Shown: in pieces, positions 1-8,600 of the stretch | Layout: the number at the start of each line of letters is the position of its first letter | Position numbering within the stretch: position 1 is the stretch's first letter | Assembly (NCBI GenBank): GCA_905207385.1 | Contig: CAJLLH010000007.1 | Location: 1 to 17,616, forward strand | Origin: an uncultured Eubacteriales bacterium | Lineage (GTDB): Bacteria > Bacillota > Clostridia > Christensenellales > Borkfalkiaceae | Length of the DNA: 17,616 nt | Direction of reading: 5' to 3' | Made by a program: the position numbers and the translations under genes | Notes under the pieces: model-generated | Told to the model about the DNA's origin: nothing | Database searches by the model: none | The model's input: only the letters and a program-made list of their open reading frames with translations

Positions 1-101
1 AAAAAATATTTTATCGGCAAAAAACACAATTTTACCAAAAAGAAAAAAGCTTTAAATTACAACATATATTAAACATAAAAAATGCAATATAAATTAAATG
101 T

Positions 102-125
102 GCCTGCGAAAAATTTTCCGCAGGC
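102..125. other. Short GC-stem hairpin
   Basis: GCCTGCG (102-108) pairs with CGCAGGC (119-125) around an AT-rich 10-base loop. No long T run follows directly on either strand, so this is at best a weak terminator. For leftward transcripts from the GH3 operon it is the first GC-rich hairpin after the stop at 928. Confidence 0.35.
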
Positions 126-181
126 GCACGCCATAATTATATGTTTTTTATTATAATGCCTTTATTTTGACTAATTAAAAT

Positions 182-292
182 TTACCTGATTATAACGGAA
201 ATATTGACGTTTTTGCCGCCATATCTGTCCAAATACATTGCAAGCAGTTTTGCGACTGCTTTTTCATTTTCCACTATCGCAACAGAAATTAT
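182..292 (-). pseudogene. Remnant of a LytTR-type response regulator N-terminus
   Basis: The minus strand reads 36 codons, beginning IISVAIVENEKAVAKLLAMY and ending ISVIIR before a TAA. This matches the start of a receiver domain: hydrophobic strand, acidic pair (here E-N-E in place of E-D-D), then an amphipathic helix ending in a DRYG-like turn. The intact regulator at 11324-12040 begins comparably (YKLAIVEDDD). No ATG is present. A G-rich run resembling a ribosome site lies just upstream, and an ATA codon sits where the start should be. The phosphoacceptor Asp, the rest of the receiver and the LytTR domain are gone. I infer a truncated, dead copy. The match is short, so chance resemblance is possible. 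Confidence 0.5.
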
Positions 293-731
293 ATCCCCCC
301 ACTCAGTTGCAGAACAAAATTAAGTTTTACGCCTGATAATTTTTTCTGCGGATAAAAATATGGCATACCAATTTTTAAAAATCAATAGTCTTGCAAGCGA
401 CAAAAATGCACTTTTCGCGCGCGCATTATCAAGTATATAATCTTACCGTCCCAAAATTTTTATATCCGAAAACAAAAACAGAAACACAAATCATAAACAA
501 GCCGCAAAAATTTATTATCCGCATAAAAATGGAATTTGCTTAATCAACCCGATTGCGGCAAATAGCGTTTTAAACTGACTTTATTAGCATTCGTTGCGGC
601 ATAACCGGGGGTCAATGATATTTTCCTTAACCAAAATAAATCATATGAATTTGCAAAAACAATCTAAGCAAGTTTAAAACGTGCGTTCAACCGCCAGCAT
701 TCAATAGATGAAACATACACATCAATTATAA

Positions 732-875
732 TTAACAATGGCTATATTTTGAAAAATAATACCGCATATCTTCACTGCCTGTTTCTTCAGCTGCACCAAG
801 AATCACCCGGATTTTCCGTTTCATAGGAACGTTCTCATCCTTCAGCACCTTCAAGCAGTAAAGAGCTGCCGATGC
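732..875 (-). pseudogene. Remnant of a PepV-like M20 family dipeptidase
   Basis: The minus strand reads 47 codons that look like the middle of an M20 (PepV/Sapep type) zinc dipeptidase. The segment ASAALYCLKVLKDE is followed by KRKIRVILGAAEETGSEDM and RYYF. In the family this is the helix after the metal-bridging Asp, then the strand and the EE pair holding the catalytic Glu and a metal ligand, then the helix before the lid domain. The upstream DDKG motif and the start are absent, and homology ends about seven codons before a TAA at 732-734. Only about a tenth of the usual length of around 460 residues survives, so this cannot be functional. It ends about 50 bases from the stop of the neighbouring GH3 gene. 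Confidence 0.65.
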
Positions 876-927
876 AGACCGCCGCCCGTTCGGGTTGAGG
901 AGGAAATGACGCTATGTTATTCTTTTT

Positions 928-3900
928 TTAGCGCCGCCTTTTAATTGCCTTACGGATTACAAAGAATCCCCATACCGCAGAACCTGCCGCTACGACGCCA
1001 TAGAGCACATATGTAAGCGTTACCCACCATTCGGTGCGATATCCGTCTATATCCACCTGTATGGAGTTGCTGTTTGCAACCGTATACAGAATGTTTTTTA
1101 CCGCCGTGCGCAAAACTGCCATATCCTCGGGGCTGTCGGGGTCAGCATCGTTCCACATAAGATCGCTTGTAGATACCAGTATCAGGTCGTTGCCAGCATA
1201 GAGCATCTGTCTTGCATCCATGAACGCTTCGGTCTTGTAATCACTTATAACAAGTCCTTTGAAGCCCCATTCGTCGCGCAATATTTCCGTCATGAGACGG
1301 TAATCGCCACCTGTCCAGCGCGTGCCTATGCGGTTAAACGAAGACATCATTCCTGTTGTGCCGCCGTATTCTTGCACGCCGTCTGCCAAAGCCGTTTTAA
1401 CCTGCGAAGGGTCGTCCGCCCCCTTTACCGCCAGTTCAAAAGGCTTGAAGTAAAGTTCGCGCATAGCCTGCTCGGTGCAATATGTTGCAACGCCAGAGCG
1501 GTTTGTTTCCTGATCGTTCAGAGCAAAATGCTTGACATCGGTATATACGCCCTTCTGCGCTGCGCCGTTTATTACGTTTACCGCAAGCTTGCCGGAAAGC
1601 ACGGGGTCTTCCGAATAATATTCAAAATTGCGACCGGAGAAAGGCGAACGGTGCAGGTTAACCGCGGGAGCATACCAACCGGTATAAGGCAGACCAGTAC
1701 CTTCAGCATCGCCCCAAAGTCCGTTTTCGCCAACCATTTTGCCCATTTGGTATGCAAGGTCTTTATTCCAGGTAGCGCCGACGACAATTTCACACACGAA
1801 GGTTATATTGTTTTTGTAATGCGCAGAAAGTCCCGCCATAAAATTTGCAAAGCCCGCAGGGCCATCGGAATCGTTGGTAAGGTTTTTGCCGATATATTCT
1901 ATTTCAGTTGTTTTGAAATCGCCATGATTTACAAGATAGAGCATATCTTCAAAGGTAATGCGGTTGAGAAGAGCATTCCAGCGCGGGTCATTGAAATCCA
2001 CTTTGTTTTCTTCATTAAGAAGATCGCGCAGCATAAGAGCCTCCTCTCCTGCAGCATCATCGTTAACCGCCTCTTCAAGCTCGCTCACCATTTGTTCAAG
2101 ATTTGTATTGTTATGCGCATAACTTTCAAGCGCGGACTGCTCGCTCATGCCGTTGAGTTCATCCGCCTTTATCATACGCTCTTCCCTGATAGGCGCTGTG
2201 GGGAAAGTCCTTGCAAAGTCGGTGCGCGACATGCCTTTGCGCGTCTGGGTATACCCTTCGGCGTCCTCTATATCGAACTCGCTGAGCCTGTACTGCGAAT
2301 CGAAATAATCGTCTGTAGTGAACCTGTTTTCCACAGCATTGCCCGTGACGGGGTCATCGGAGAACTGTATGCCTTTCTGCAAAGTGACAGTTACGCTGTC
2401 GTATGCGTCCTCAGCGACGTGAGAGCCGTTGCTTATATAAAAGACGTAATCGCCCGCATCCAGCTCATATCCGCAAAAACCGTTTTTGTTGGCGTCGTTA
2501 TAATCATAACTTGCCAGGTCATAGGCATTTACGGTAAAAGTTACCGTCTGCGTTCTGCCCTCGCCTTCAGTTTCAAGGACATCGGTCTTGGCAAAATCCA
2601 CAAGTTCAACAAAAGACTTTTCTATTCCGCCCTGAATATACGGCTTTGTAACGTACAGCTGAACGGTATCTTTGCCGCTTCTTTCGCCTATATTTTCTAC
2701 CTGCGCTTTAAAAGTAAGCGTGCTGTTTTTATCTGTAAGTTCTCCTTCCGAAGTCAGGCTTTGACTGAACTTTGTATAAGAAAGACCATACCCGAAGGAA
2801 AATATAACGTTATCTTCATACCAGTGCGAAGAAGGGTTAGCCATTAATTCTTCGTAACCGCGAGTTTCATAATAACGGTAACCGAGATATATGCCCTCTT
2901 CATACATTACCATATTCTGTCCGCTTGTCCCCTCAAAGGCGGTATTCTGACTTCCGTCCGCAGTGGTCTGCGAGCCGTCGCCGAAGTTCTGCCACGTAGG
3001 GTCTGCGGTAAAATCAGCCGAATATATGTCGGTTGTCCTGCCGGAAGGATTGACATCGCCGTTGAGCAGCGAACCTATTGCCAGCGCACCCGTCTTTCCC
3101 GGTCCGCCTATCCATAAAACGGCATCTATGCGCTTTTGGGATGCATTGTTATATTCCGATATAAAGTCGCACTGGAAAGATGTCAGTGTATTGAGCACCA
3201 CCACCACTTTTTCAAAACGCGCGGTAACCATATCAAGCATGGCATATTCGTTTTTATCAAGCTGAAGATAGTGGCGCGAGGAATCGTCGCTCTGAAAGCG
3301 AGGAAGGTCCCAGCTTTCTCCGCCGAGACGGGATATAACCACGAGCGCCGCGTCGTTATAATCCGAAAAACTTGAAATAACGTCTTTGGGATAGGAACTT
3401 ACGGGAGTTTCGCCTATTTCAAGGGTAGGAGCAGACGCAGAACCTCCGCTGAGAGCCGGACTCTGGGAACGTCCGCTGCCAGAAGCAGAACTTTCATAAA
3501 ACTCGCGCAGCTCTTTGTTATACTCAAATCCGCCCTCTTCGAGGCCGTCGAAGATTGTTGCCGCACCGCTGGAATCGCCCGCGCCCGATCCCGTTCCTCC
3601 CAGCACGAGGTTGACGGAATTTTTGCCGAACACGCTTATTTTACTGCCTTTTTCAAGCGGGAGAGCGTTATTTTCATTTAAAAGAAGGGTAAAGCCTTCT
3701 TCCGCTATGCGTACATTGAGTTCATTGCCCGCTTCTACGGCTTTGGATTTTGAAGAGTATTCTTTTTTATAAATATCCAACCCTTCGTCGCCGTATATAG
3801 GCGTTTTGCCGCCCGCCACCGTTGCCATTATAGGATGATAAAGCGCGGTATCGGGCACGCACAATGCGGTAAAAGCTATAAGAAGCGCAAGCAGAAAAGC

Positions 3901-3957
3901 AGTTACAGACAACCACGCTATTGTGCCCGCACTGAAAAACCAGTTTTTCTTTTTCAT
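928..3957 (-). CDS. Doubly membrane-anchored GH3 family glycosidase (permuted domain order)
   Basis: This 1009-aa protein is a predicted extracellular glycoside hydrolase family 3 enzyme, acting as a beta-glucosidase, beta-xylosidase or similar exo-enzyme; the substrate cannot be read from sequence. Residues about 10-34 form a membrane helix. Residues 83-310 are the GH3 C-type domain (LLLNENNALPL; SRLGGESWD with E214 as likely acid/base). The stretch at 350-395 carries the GYRYYET and FSFGYGLSYT motifs, and 410-510 is Fn3-like. Residues 665-930 are the GH3 N-type barrel: SDGPAG, GRNFEYYSEDP, KHFALND and GLVISD with D906 as likely nucleophile. A second helix at 977-1000 ends in a basic tail (KRRR). 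With helices at both ends, the body would be held outside the cell at two points. The C-Fn3-N order is known from some ruminal beta-glucosidases (Ruminococcus albus, Butyrivibrio fibrisolvens). The start is 13 bases after the stop of the upstream lipoprotein gene, so the two are probably co-transcribed. A GGGGTG sequence lies 4 bases before the ATG. Confidence 0.9.
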   Translation of the reverse strand: MKKKNWFFSAGTIAWLSVTAFLLALLIAFTALCVPDTALYHPIMATVAGGKTPIYGDEGLDIYKKEYSSKSKAVEAGNELNVRIAEEGFTLLLNENNALPLEKGSKISVFGKNSVNLVLGGTGSGAGDSSGAATIFDGLEEGGFEYNKELREFYESSASGSGRSQSPALSGGSASAPTLEIGETPVSSYPKDVISSFSDYNDAALVVISRLGGESWDLPRFQSDDSSRHYLQLDKNEYAMLDMVTARFEKVVVVLNTLTSFQCDFISEYNNASQKRIDAVLWIGGPGKTGALAIGSLLNGDVNPSGRTTDIYSADFTADPTWQNFGDGSQTTADGSQNTAFEGTSGQNMVMYEEGIYLGYRYYETRGYEELMANPSSHWYEDNVIFSFGYGLSYTKFSQSLTSEGELTDKNSTLTFKAQVENIGERSGKDTVQLYVTKPYIQGGIEKSFVELVDFAKTDVLETEGEGRTQTVTFTVNAYDLASYDYNDANKNGFCGYELDAGDYVFYISNGSHVAEDAYDSVTVTLQKGIQFSDDPVTGNAVENRFTTDDYFDSQYRLSEFDIEDAEGYTQTRKGMSRTDFARTFPTAPIREERMIKADELNGMSEQSALESYAHNNTNLEQMVSELEEAVNDDAAGEEALMLRDLLNEENKVDFNDPRWNALLNRITFEDMLYLVNHGDFKTTEIEYIGKNLTNDSDGPAGFANFMAGLSAHYKNNITFVCEIVVGATWNKDLAYQMGKMVGENGLWGDAEGTGLPYTGWYAPAVNLHRSPFSGRNFEYYSEDPVLSGKLAVNVINGAAQKGVYTDVKHFALNDQETNRSGVATYCTEQAMRELYFKPFELAVKGADDPSQVKTALADGVQEYGGTTGMMSSFNRIGTRWTGGDYRLMTEILRDEWGFKGLVISDYKTEAFMDARQMLYAGNDLILVSTSDLMWNDADPDSPEDMAVLRTAVKNILYTVANSNSIQVDIDGYRTEWWVTLTYVLYGVVAAGSAVWGFFVIRKAIKRRR

Positions 3958-3970
3958 CTTTCACCCCGCA

Positions 3971-5590
3971 TCAGGATTTATTGGCAAGTTTCCTGTTGAG
4001 CGAATCGAGTTCGGGATTCCAGGAAAGCGTTGCATCGCCGTACCCGTCAAGCCTTATGTAGTCCACGCTAGGAGCCATTGCTTCAGACGTGCCGCCTACA
4101 GGCGTGGTGTTGTTGGTTACAAGCTGAATTACGTTATCTCCTTCTTTAAGCGATATATTGCCTATTCTGTATTCTTTGAGCGCAGAACTGTAAACGCCGC
4201 TTTCGCCCACGTTGGGAAGTCCGCTTATGGTAAGGCTGTAATCCACAACTTTTCCGTTTACAATGAACTGATAGCAATAAGGGCTGTTTTCATCCGAAGA
4301 GAAAGTTACATTATCCATAAATTCAAGTCCGAGGCTGGCATACAGCACTACGTTATCCACCGCCTTATCGGAATGAATGTTGAAAGTAAGCGTAGCGCCT
4401 TTTTTGAAAAGATACGATACATAGTACCCGTTAGGCTTTCCTTCACAGGTGGCATTGAAAACGCCCTTTTCGTCAGGTCTTATTATCTGCGCGCCGTTGG
4501 ACGCACCGGAGTAACCGGGGAACTTTTCGTTAGGATTGAACGCGGTATATTCGGCATCGAATATGTCCGTTTCAACGGCATCCGCGCGCCAGTAAGCATA
4601 GTAAGTTGTGGTTGCCGTTATCATTGCGGGGAACTCCACTTTCGTTCCGCCCGCATAAGCGTCGTACCACCCGATAAACGTAAAACCTTCGCGCTCGGGC
4701 ACGGCTTCGGGTTCGGAGGCGTATTCCCTGCCCATTACCTTCTGCGTGAGGAAATATTCATCGTCATCGTGCGTGAAATCATTATAACTGTAACGTACCG
4801 AAAGTTCCCTCTGCGTCCAGTTTGCATACAGAGTAACGTCACCCTCGGGAGTAAACGGAAATTCTATTATGTCGTTCTCTGCGGCATCGGCAGTCAGCGA
4901 CCAACCGTTGAATATGTAGCCGTCGTACGCAGTTCTGAGGTTGGGGAGTTGCGCAGAAGTTATTTTGTCTCCGCCAGCGACAGTTATGGGGTCGTAAGTG
5001 TTTTCAAGTTCTTCCTGATTGAGATCTATAGTAACGGTGAACAATCCCTGCTCGTCGCTTACCCAGTCGGCATAGAAAGTCGTATCGCCAGTAACTGTAT
5101 AAGGGAAAGAAACCACCGTGCCGTTTTCTTTAGCGGTCATCCAATTATAAAGTGTGAACCCTTCATTTTCGGGATATTTATCTTCCGACGGCGCGTCCAC
5201 CGTTTTATTGTATTCCACGCTGACCTCATAATTTTCAGCATCCTCTACGCCGAAATCAAACGTAACGGTATAGACGGCCGCCTGCCACTGCGCGTACAGC
5301 GTGGTATCGCCCGTCGGAGTATAGGGGAAAGTAACCTCATTTTTCCCCTCTTCATCCGTAGACCAATAATCTACCTGATAACCTTCTCGCGCAGCGTCGG
5401 GCTCTTCGATATCATCGCCCTCATCCACAAATATGGTAGCCGGTCTGGATGAACCGTCGTTGTAGTCAACGGTAATTGTGTACTGCGAAACGGTCTCGTC
5501 ATCTCCGCTGCAGGCAGCAAGGCCTACCGAACACAACAGCAAGCCCGCGCATGTTACAGCGGTGAATTTTTTGATTATTTTAAAAGTCAT
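3971..5590 (-). CDS. Carbohydrate-binding lipoprotein with four InlB-type repeats
   Basis: This 539-aa protein has a lipoprotein signal peptide ending LAAC, with the lipidated Cys at 27. Four Listeria-Bacteroides/InlB B-type repeats follow at about 37-103, 106-176, 183-258 and 262-335. Each is built on a YTVTxD strand, a glycine-aromatic turn (GYxxxxW) and a closing TTLYAxW. Residues about 338-517 look like a beta-sandwich carbohydrate-binding module of the CBM6/CBM35 kind: YVSYLFKKGATLTFNI near the start, then GDNVIQLV and a final SVDYIRLDG strand. That family call rests on pattern only. The likely role is a surface spacer with a sugar-binding head, holding substrate close to the neighbouring GH3 enzymes. 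AGGAGG lies 5 bases before the ATG. The gene sits second in the GH3 operon, 106 bases after the first gene. Confidence 0.82.
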   Translation of the reverse strand: MTFKIIKKFTAVTCAGLLLCSVGLAACSGDDETVSQYTITVDYNDGSSRPATIFVDEGDDIEEPDAAREGYQVDYWSTDEEGKNEVTFPYTPTGDTTLYAQWQAAVYTVTFDFGVEDAENYEVSVEYNKTVDAPSEDKYPENEGFTLYNWMTAKENGTVVSFPYTVTGDTTFYADWVSDEQGLFTVTIDLNQEELENTYDPITVAGGDKITSAQLPNLRTAYDGYIFNGWSLTADAAENDIIEFPFTPEGDVTLYANWTQRELSVRYSYNDFTHDDDEYFLTQKVMGREYASEPEAVPEREGFTFIGWYDAYAGGTKVEFPAMITATTTYYAYWRADAVETDIFDAEYTAFNPNEKFPGYSGASNGAQIIRPDEKGVFNATCEGKPNGYYVSYLFKKGATLTFNIHSDKAVDNVVLYASLGLEFMDNVTFSSDENSPYCYQFIVNGKVVDYSLTISGLPNVGESGVYSSALKEYRIGNISLKEGDNVIQLVTNNTTPVGGTSEAMAPSVDYIRLDGYGDATLSWNPELDSLNRKLANKS

Positions 5591-5621
5591 AGTTACCTCC
5601 TGTCGTTATTTTACAGTTTAA

Positions 5622-5651
5622 GGCATCGACGTAAAAATTTACGCCGATGCC
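5622..5651 (-). other. Intergenic hairpin inside the GH3 operon
   Basis: GGCATCGACGTAAA (5622-5635) and TTTACGCCGATGCC (5638-5651) form a 14-bp stem with one non-Watson-Crick pair (G-U on the transcript). It lies between the stop of the first GH3 gene and the ribosome site of the lipoprotein gene. On the transcribed strand only TT-AAA follows, so it is not a strong intrinsic terminator. It could instead be a leaky terminator or an mRNA processing or stabilising element that sets different levels for the genes on either side. Confidence 0.6.
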
Positions 5652-5696
5652 CTTTGTTACACCAATTCCTTATTCAGGAATTCATTGCAAAAACTA

Positions 5697-8600
5697 TTAC
5701 TTATCGGCACGCTTTCTTCTGAAAAGCGCAATCATAAGAGCAACTGCCGCAAAAGTGAACACAGCGGTTGCAGCTGTAGTGCCTACCGAAGAATTGCAGC
5801 CGCCTTCGGCATCCTTGCCGGGTGCGCCGTCCTGACCGTCTGCACCGTCAGCGCCGTCTGCACCGACAACTACACCGAGGTTTACAGACGTGCCGTCCGT
5901 ATAGGTTACGACAAGCTCGCCCTTATCGTTTATCGCCATGCTCTCGATGCCGACACCATCTTTGCCGGGTGCGCCGTCCTGACCGTCTGCGCCGTCAGCG
6001 CCGTCTGCACCATCCTGTCCCGCAGGGCCCTGAGGGCCGACAGGACCTATTGCGCTTATGCCGGTATTTTCGCCGTTAATGTACCAGTAACCGTCGATTA
6101 TTTCAATGGTTATGCTTTCGGCTTCCGCCTTTACCGTAAGCGTTATTTCAGAAGCAAACACTTCATCGACAAGTTTATAGCTGGGTCTCCGGCCGCCGCC
6201 CGACCGAGCTATCTTTTTATAAGTTACGGTAAGGGTAAGGTTATATTCGCCTTCCTCTGCGGGTGTACCGGTGATTTCACCCGTTTCCGCATTGAGAGTA
6301 AGACCTTCGGGAAGGCCTTCAGCCGCATAGCTTACAGAAGTATAGATACCTACGGTATCCCTACCGGGAGTTGCGTCGGGGTTATAGTTATCTTCCGTAA
6401 GAGTTACAGGGGTAACAAGCGTAGCCGAGAAAGCTTCGCCCGCTATCGGAGCCATATTGGAAAGAGTTACAAGAGGACCTACAGTGAGAACAAAGCTTGC
6501 AGAACCGCTTATGTAAGCAGTATCGCCCTTGCCGCTTACCGTTACCGTAACGGTAAATTTACCCTTTTCGGTGGGCACGCCCGTTATTACGCCCGCAGAA
6601 TTTGCAGAAAGTCCTTCGGGAAGTCCGCTAACCTCAATCGAATAACCGTTTTCAAATACTGCGCCGAAATCATAAGAAGAGTTTATAGTTTCAATTTTTA
6701 CAGAAGAACCGCGGTTTACTTCCATATCTTCAACGCTGAGCACTTCGTTCACGTCTAAGCCGTTAAGCATACCGTTGCTGTTGAGAGTCTCAAAGCATGC
6801 ACGTTTGAAAAGTTCCCTGGTCCAGTACCACTGGGTGTAGCTTTCTTCGCCGTCAACGACCACGCAGTTCTTTGCCGCATCCCATGTGCCTACAACGCCG
6901 GTTGCCTCGCCCGATACGCTGCCGAGAGGCATTGTAAGTCCGCGCATCATATTCCAACCGGTCCAGCCGATGCCGTCAAAGTGCATATCGGTGACGGTAT
7001 AACCGCGATATCCCCACTCGTTGGTGTACAACTGAGTATTGAGCGCATAACTTGCGGAGGACTGCACGCCTATATGGTTGAAGGAAAGCATTATGCCGTC
7101 GCAGTTGCCTTTCTTTACAGCTATTTCAAACTGCTTTGCGTAAATTTCACGCATTGCCTGTTCCGTGGTAAACATATTGCTTTCGAACCTCATGGTTTCC
7201 TGATCGTTCATAAAGCAATGTTTCATATACACGTGGCAGCCGTAATCGGTTGCGCCCTTTATAACGGCAGCAGCTATAAGACCGCCCTGAATGCCGTCCT
7301 GAGAGTAGTATTCGAAGTTACGTCCGCTTAAGGGGTTGCGGTGGGTGTTAAGACCGGGGCCGTACCAACCAACGCCACCCTGCCAGAGCGATTCGTTGCC
7401 GATTATTTCGCCCTGTCTGTTGGCAAGTTCTTTGTTCCAGGTGGAAGCAACTACGGGAGCAACTACCCACGCCCAGCCTGAGCCGAGCTGTATGGGACCG
7501 TTGACGTCTGAAAGCTGAGGTTTGCCTATGCTTGCAAGTCCGGTATTTGAGAACGAACCGCTGGTTACAACGGAAACCATCTCTTCCCACGTTACCTGAT
7601 CAAGGAAGTCGTCCCACGCCGCATCGTCGTACGCCTTGCCGATCATGTCGTAAAGTTTTGTTTCGTACATGCCGTCGGCGTCCTTTGTGCCTGCTCCCTG
7701 GGTAAGGCCTTCCATATCCTCTTTGACTTTTGCCCACGCAGTCATGAAATCATCTTCATTCTCCACCGTCATGGGGTTATCGAAGTCGGCGTCAACGCTG
7801 TTGTTGTACATGAGTTCCATTACGTTGAACGCCGCATCCTTAAACTCGTTATCGTCGGTAAGCAGCCATGAAAGCGCTGTGAGGTCAGAAGGAGCCGTCT
7901 TATCCTCGTTTAAAAGTCCGCTGCGGTGAAGGTAATGATCTTCGCCAGATACCGTCCACGCATTTGCATTGACGTTGTACATCGACCATTCGTTTTCTTC
8001 GCCCGTCTGCGAGAAGATGTTGTTGGGGGTTGCGGGGTTGCCGTCCTCATCCCAGCCGAGCGCCGTTGAGCAAGTCAGCGTTTTTGTCGACTTTGTTTCA
8101 TCTTCGTTTGCAAGACTGTGAGAATCTTTGCGGATGGAGAGCACATAATCGCCCGTTTCAAGCACATAGCCGCCCGTCTTGCCTTCGCCGAGGTCCTGGT
8201 TTACTGCGTTCTGGTCAAAGGAAGCGAGGTCCTTTACCGCAATGCTTACAGTAACTTCGTCGCTGGCGCCGGGAGCGATGGAATCTGTCTTTTCAAAACC
8301 TACAAGGTTTACGGCAGCCTTATCAATAGCGCCTTCACCCGTCTTCTGAGGAGGCGTGCTGTAAAGCTGAACAACTTCCTTGCCCGCAACTGCGCCTGTA
8401 TTTGTTACTTTGACTTTTACGGAAATCTGACCGTCTGCGTTGGTAAGGTCGCCGGTAACCTCTGTTATTTCCTGAGTAAACGAGGTATAGGACAAACCGT
8501 AACCGAAGGGATAAACCACCTCTTCGGCATACCACTGGTCGCCCGCCTTGTTGCCCTCTTCGCCGTCGGTATCGGCTGCGTTGAGGTCGGTCGCAACGGT

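Larger units (their letters stand above)
1..927. other. AT-rich region without an intact gene
   Basis: No open frame of convincing coding character spans this stretch on either strand. It lies downstream of the leftward GH3 operon. Two short minus-strand segments still read as recognisable protein fragments (182-292 and 732-875, listed separately), and one small hairpin is visible at 102-125. Between about 300 and 730 I see only AT-rich sequence with scattered stops in all frames. The whole region looks like decayed former genes rather than a designed regulatory spacer. Confidence 0.6.

Noticed and set aside
1372..2847. A 491-codon plus-strand open frame
   Set aside because: It runs antisense through the GH3 gene, lacks a ribosome site and family motifs, and its amino-acid make-up (Arg, Ile, Phe, Val rich) is typical of a complement-strand shadow.
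5813..6052. Collagen-like repeats as a phage tail fibre or exosporium gene
   Set aside because: They are fused in frame behind a GH3 enzyme with a signal peptide and C-terminal anchor, and no phage or spore genes are nearby.
3923..6758. Long plus-strand open frames (509 and 357 codons)
   Set aside because: Both overlap well-supported minus-strand genes with domain motifs. The second is a repetitive mirror of the collagen-like region.
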